Shown piece after piece: positions 48,577 to 48,582 of a stretch of DNA of 48,582 bases. The position numbers were made by a program, and so were the translations under genes. The DNA comes from an uncultured Oscillospiraceae bacterium (GTDB lineage: Bacteria > Bacillota > Clostridia > Oscillospirales > Oscillospiraceae). The stretch covers positions 1 through 48,582 of the forward strand of contig CAKUHU010000009.1 of assembly GCA_934659425.1 (NCBI GenBank). Reading direction: 5' to 3'. The stretch's first letter is position 1; each line of letters opens with the position of its first letter. The notes below the pieces were generated by a model. That model had not been told where the DNA came from, made no database searches, and saw nothing but the letters and a program-made list of their open reading frames with translations.

Positions 48577-48582
48577 TCCATT

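Noticed and set aside
1..48582. tRNA, rRNA and CRISPR arrays
   Set aside because: No T-loop GGTTCGAATCC-type motif with acceptor stems, no rRNA signature and no regularly spaced direct repeats were seen on either strand.

Overview
The window looks like a chromosome segment from a GC-rich, anaerobic, endospore-forming Firmicute, most likely an Oscillospiraceae-type gut clostridium (Flavonifractor / Pseudoflavonifractor / Oscillibacter neighbourhood). This is inferred from an alpha/beta-type SASP, spmA-spmB, a small AbrB regulator with a Cys tail next to rsmI, a T-box on thrS, an FMN riboswitch on ribU, a desulfoferrodoxin-type domain, strong Shine-Dalgarno sites and GC-rich codon use. No rRNA, tRNA or CRISPR array was recognised. 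Some 40 genes are present, almost all on short, tightly packed operons, several with ATGA-type overlaps.

Layout. (1) 80-4477: flavin cluster. It holds a PPOX-fold protein, an FMN riboswitch, ribU, a nitroreductase, a PPOX-ferredoxin fusion, a decayed gene, then a zinc-type macrodomain ADP-ribose hydrolase and a SirTM-type sirtuin. (2) 4719-5575: three truncated remnants of mobile-element or accessory genes joined end to end. (3) 5637-16306: ftsH, a frameshifted exported-protein remnant, an rlmB-like methyltransferase, a large membrane protein that looks like a catalytically dead P-type ATPase, T-box-thrS, a CNNM/CBS membrane protein, and a BCAT. (4) 16602-19176: thyA-folA-NUDIX, then an HTH regulator fused to a complete superoxide-reductase-like domain. 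(5) 19214-24438 (minus): glf-glycosyltransferase-aminotransferase operon, ppa, SASP, and a small unknown. (6) 24651-27779: murI, DUF1934, argS. (7) 27888-30487: aroF-tyrA on the minus strand behind what appears to be a tyrosine-codon leader-peptide attenuator, divergent from an IscR-like Rrf2 regulator. (8) 30932-35277: spmAB, abrB, and a translationally coupled CAT-like / NUDIX / trmN6 / rsmI operon. (9) 36226-42565: an operon of a ProC-like dehydrogenase, an FrdA-like flavoprotein, a free-standing 2Fe-2S protein and a TAXI-type TRAP transporter. (10) 42782-48289: a membrane GT2, an LCP ligase with a palindromic promoter, a small unknown, and an SsuABC/ThiXYZ-like ABC importer.

The most interesting items are these. 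First is the hidden Tyr-rich leader peptide with antiterminator/terminator hairpins ahead of aroF-tyrA, because Firmicutes normally use T-boxes for this job. Next are the HTH-superoxide-reductase fusion, the P-type-ATPase-like pseudoenzyme, the ProC/flavoprotein/2Fe-2S/TAXI-TRAP operon of unknown substrate, and the FMN-riboswitch-led cluster carrying an ADP-ribosylation pair without its usual lipoyl partners. All functional calls rest on reading motifs by eye; no database search was run.
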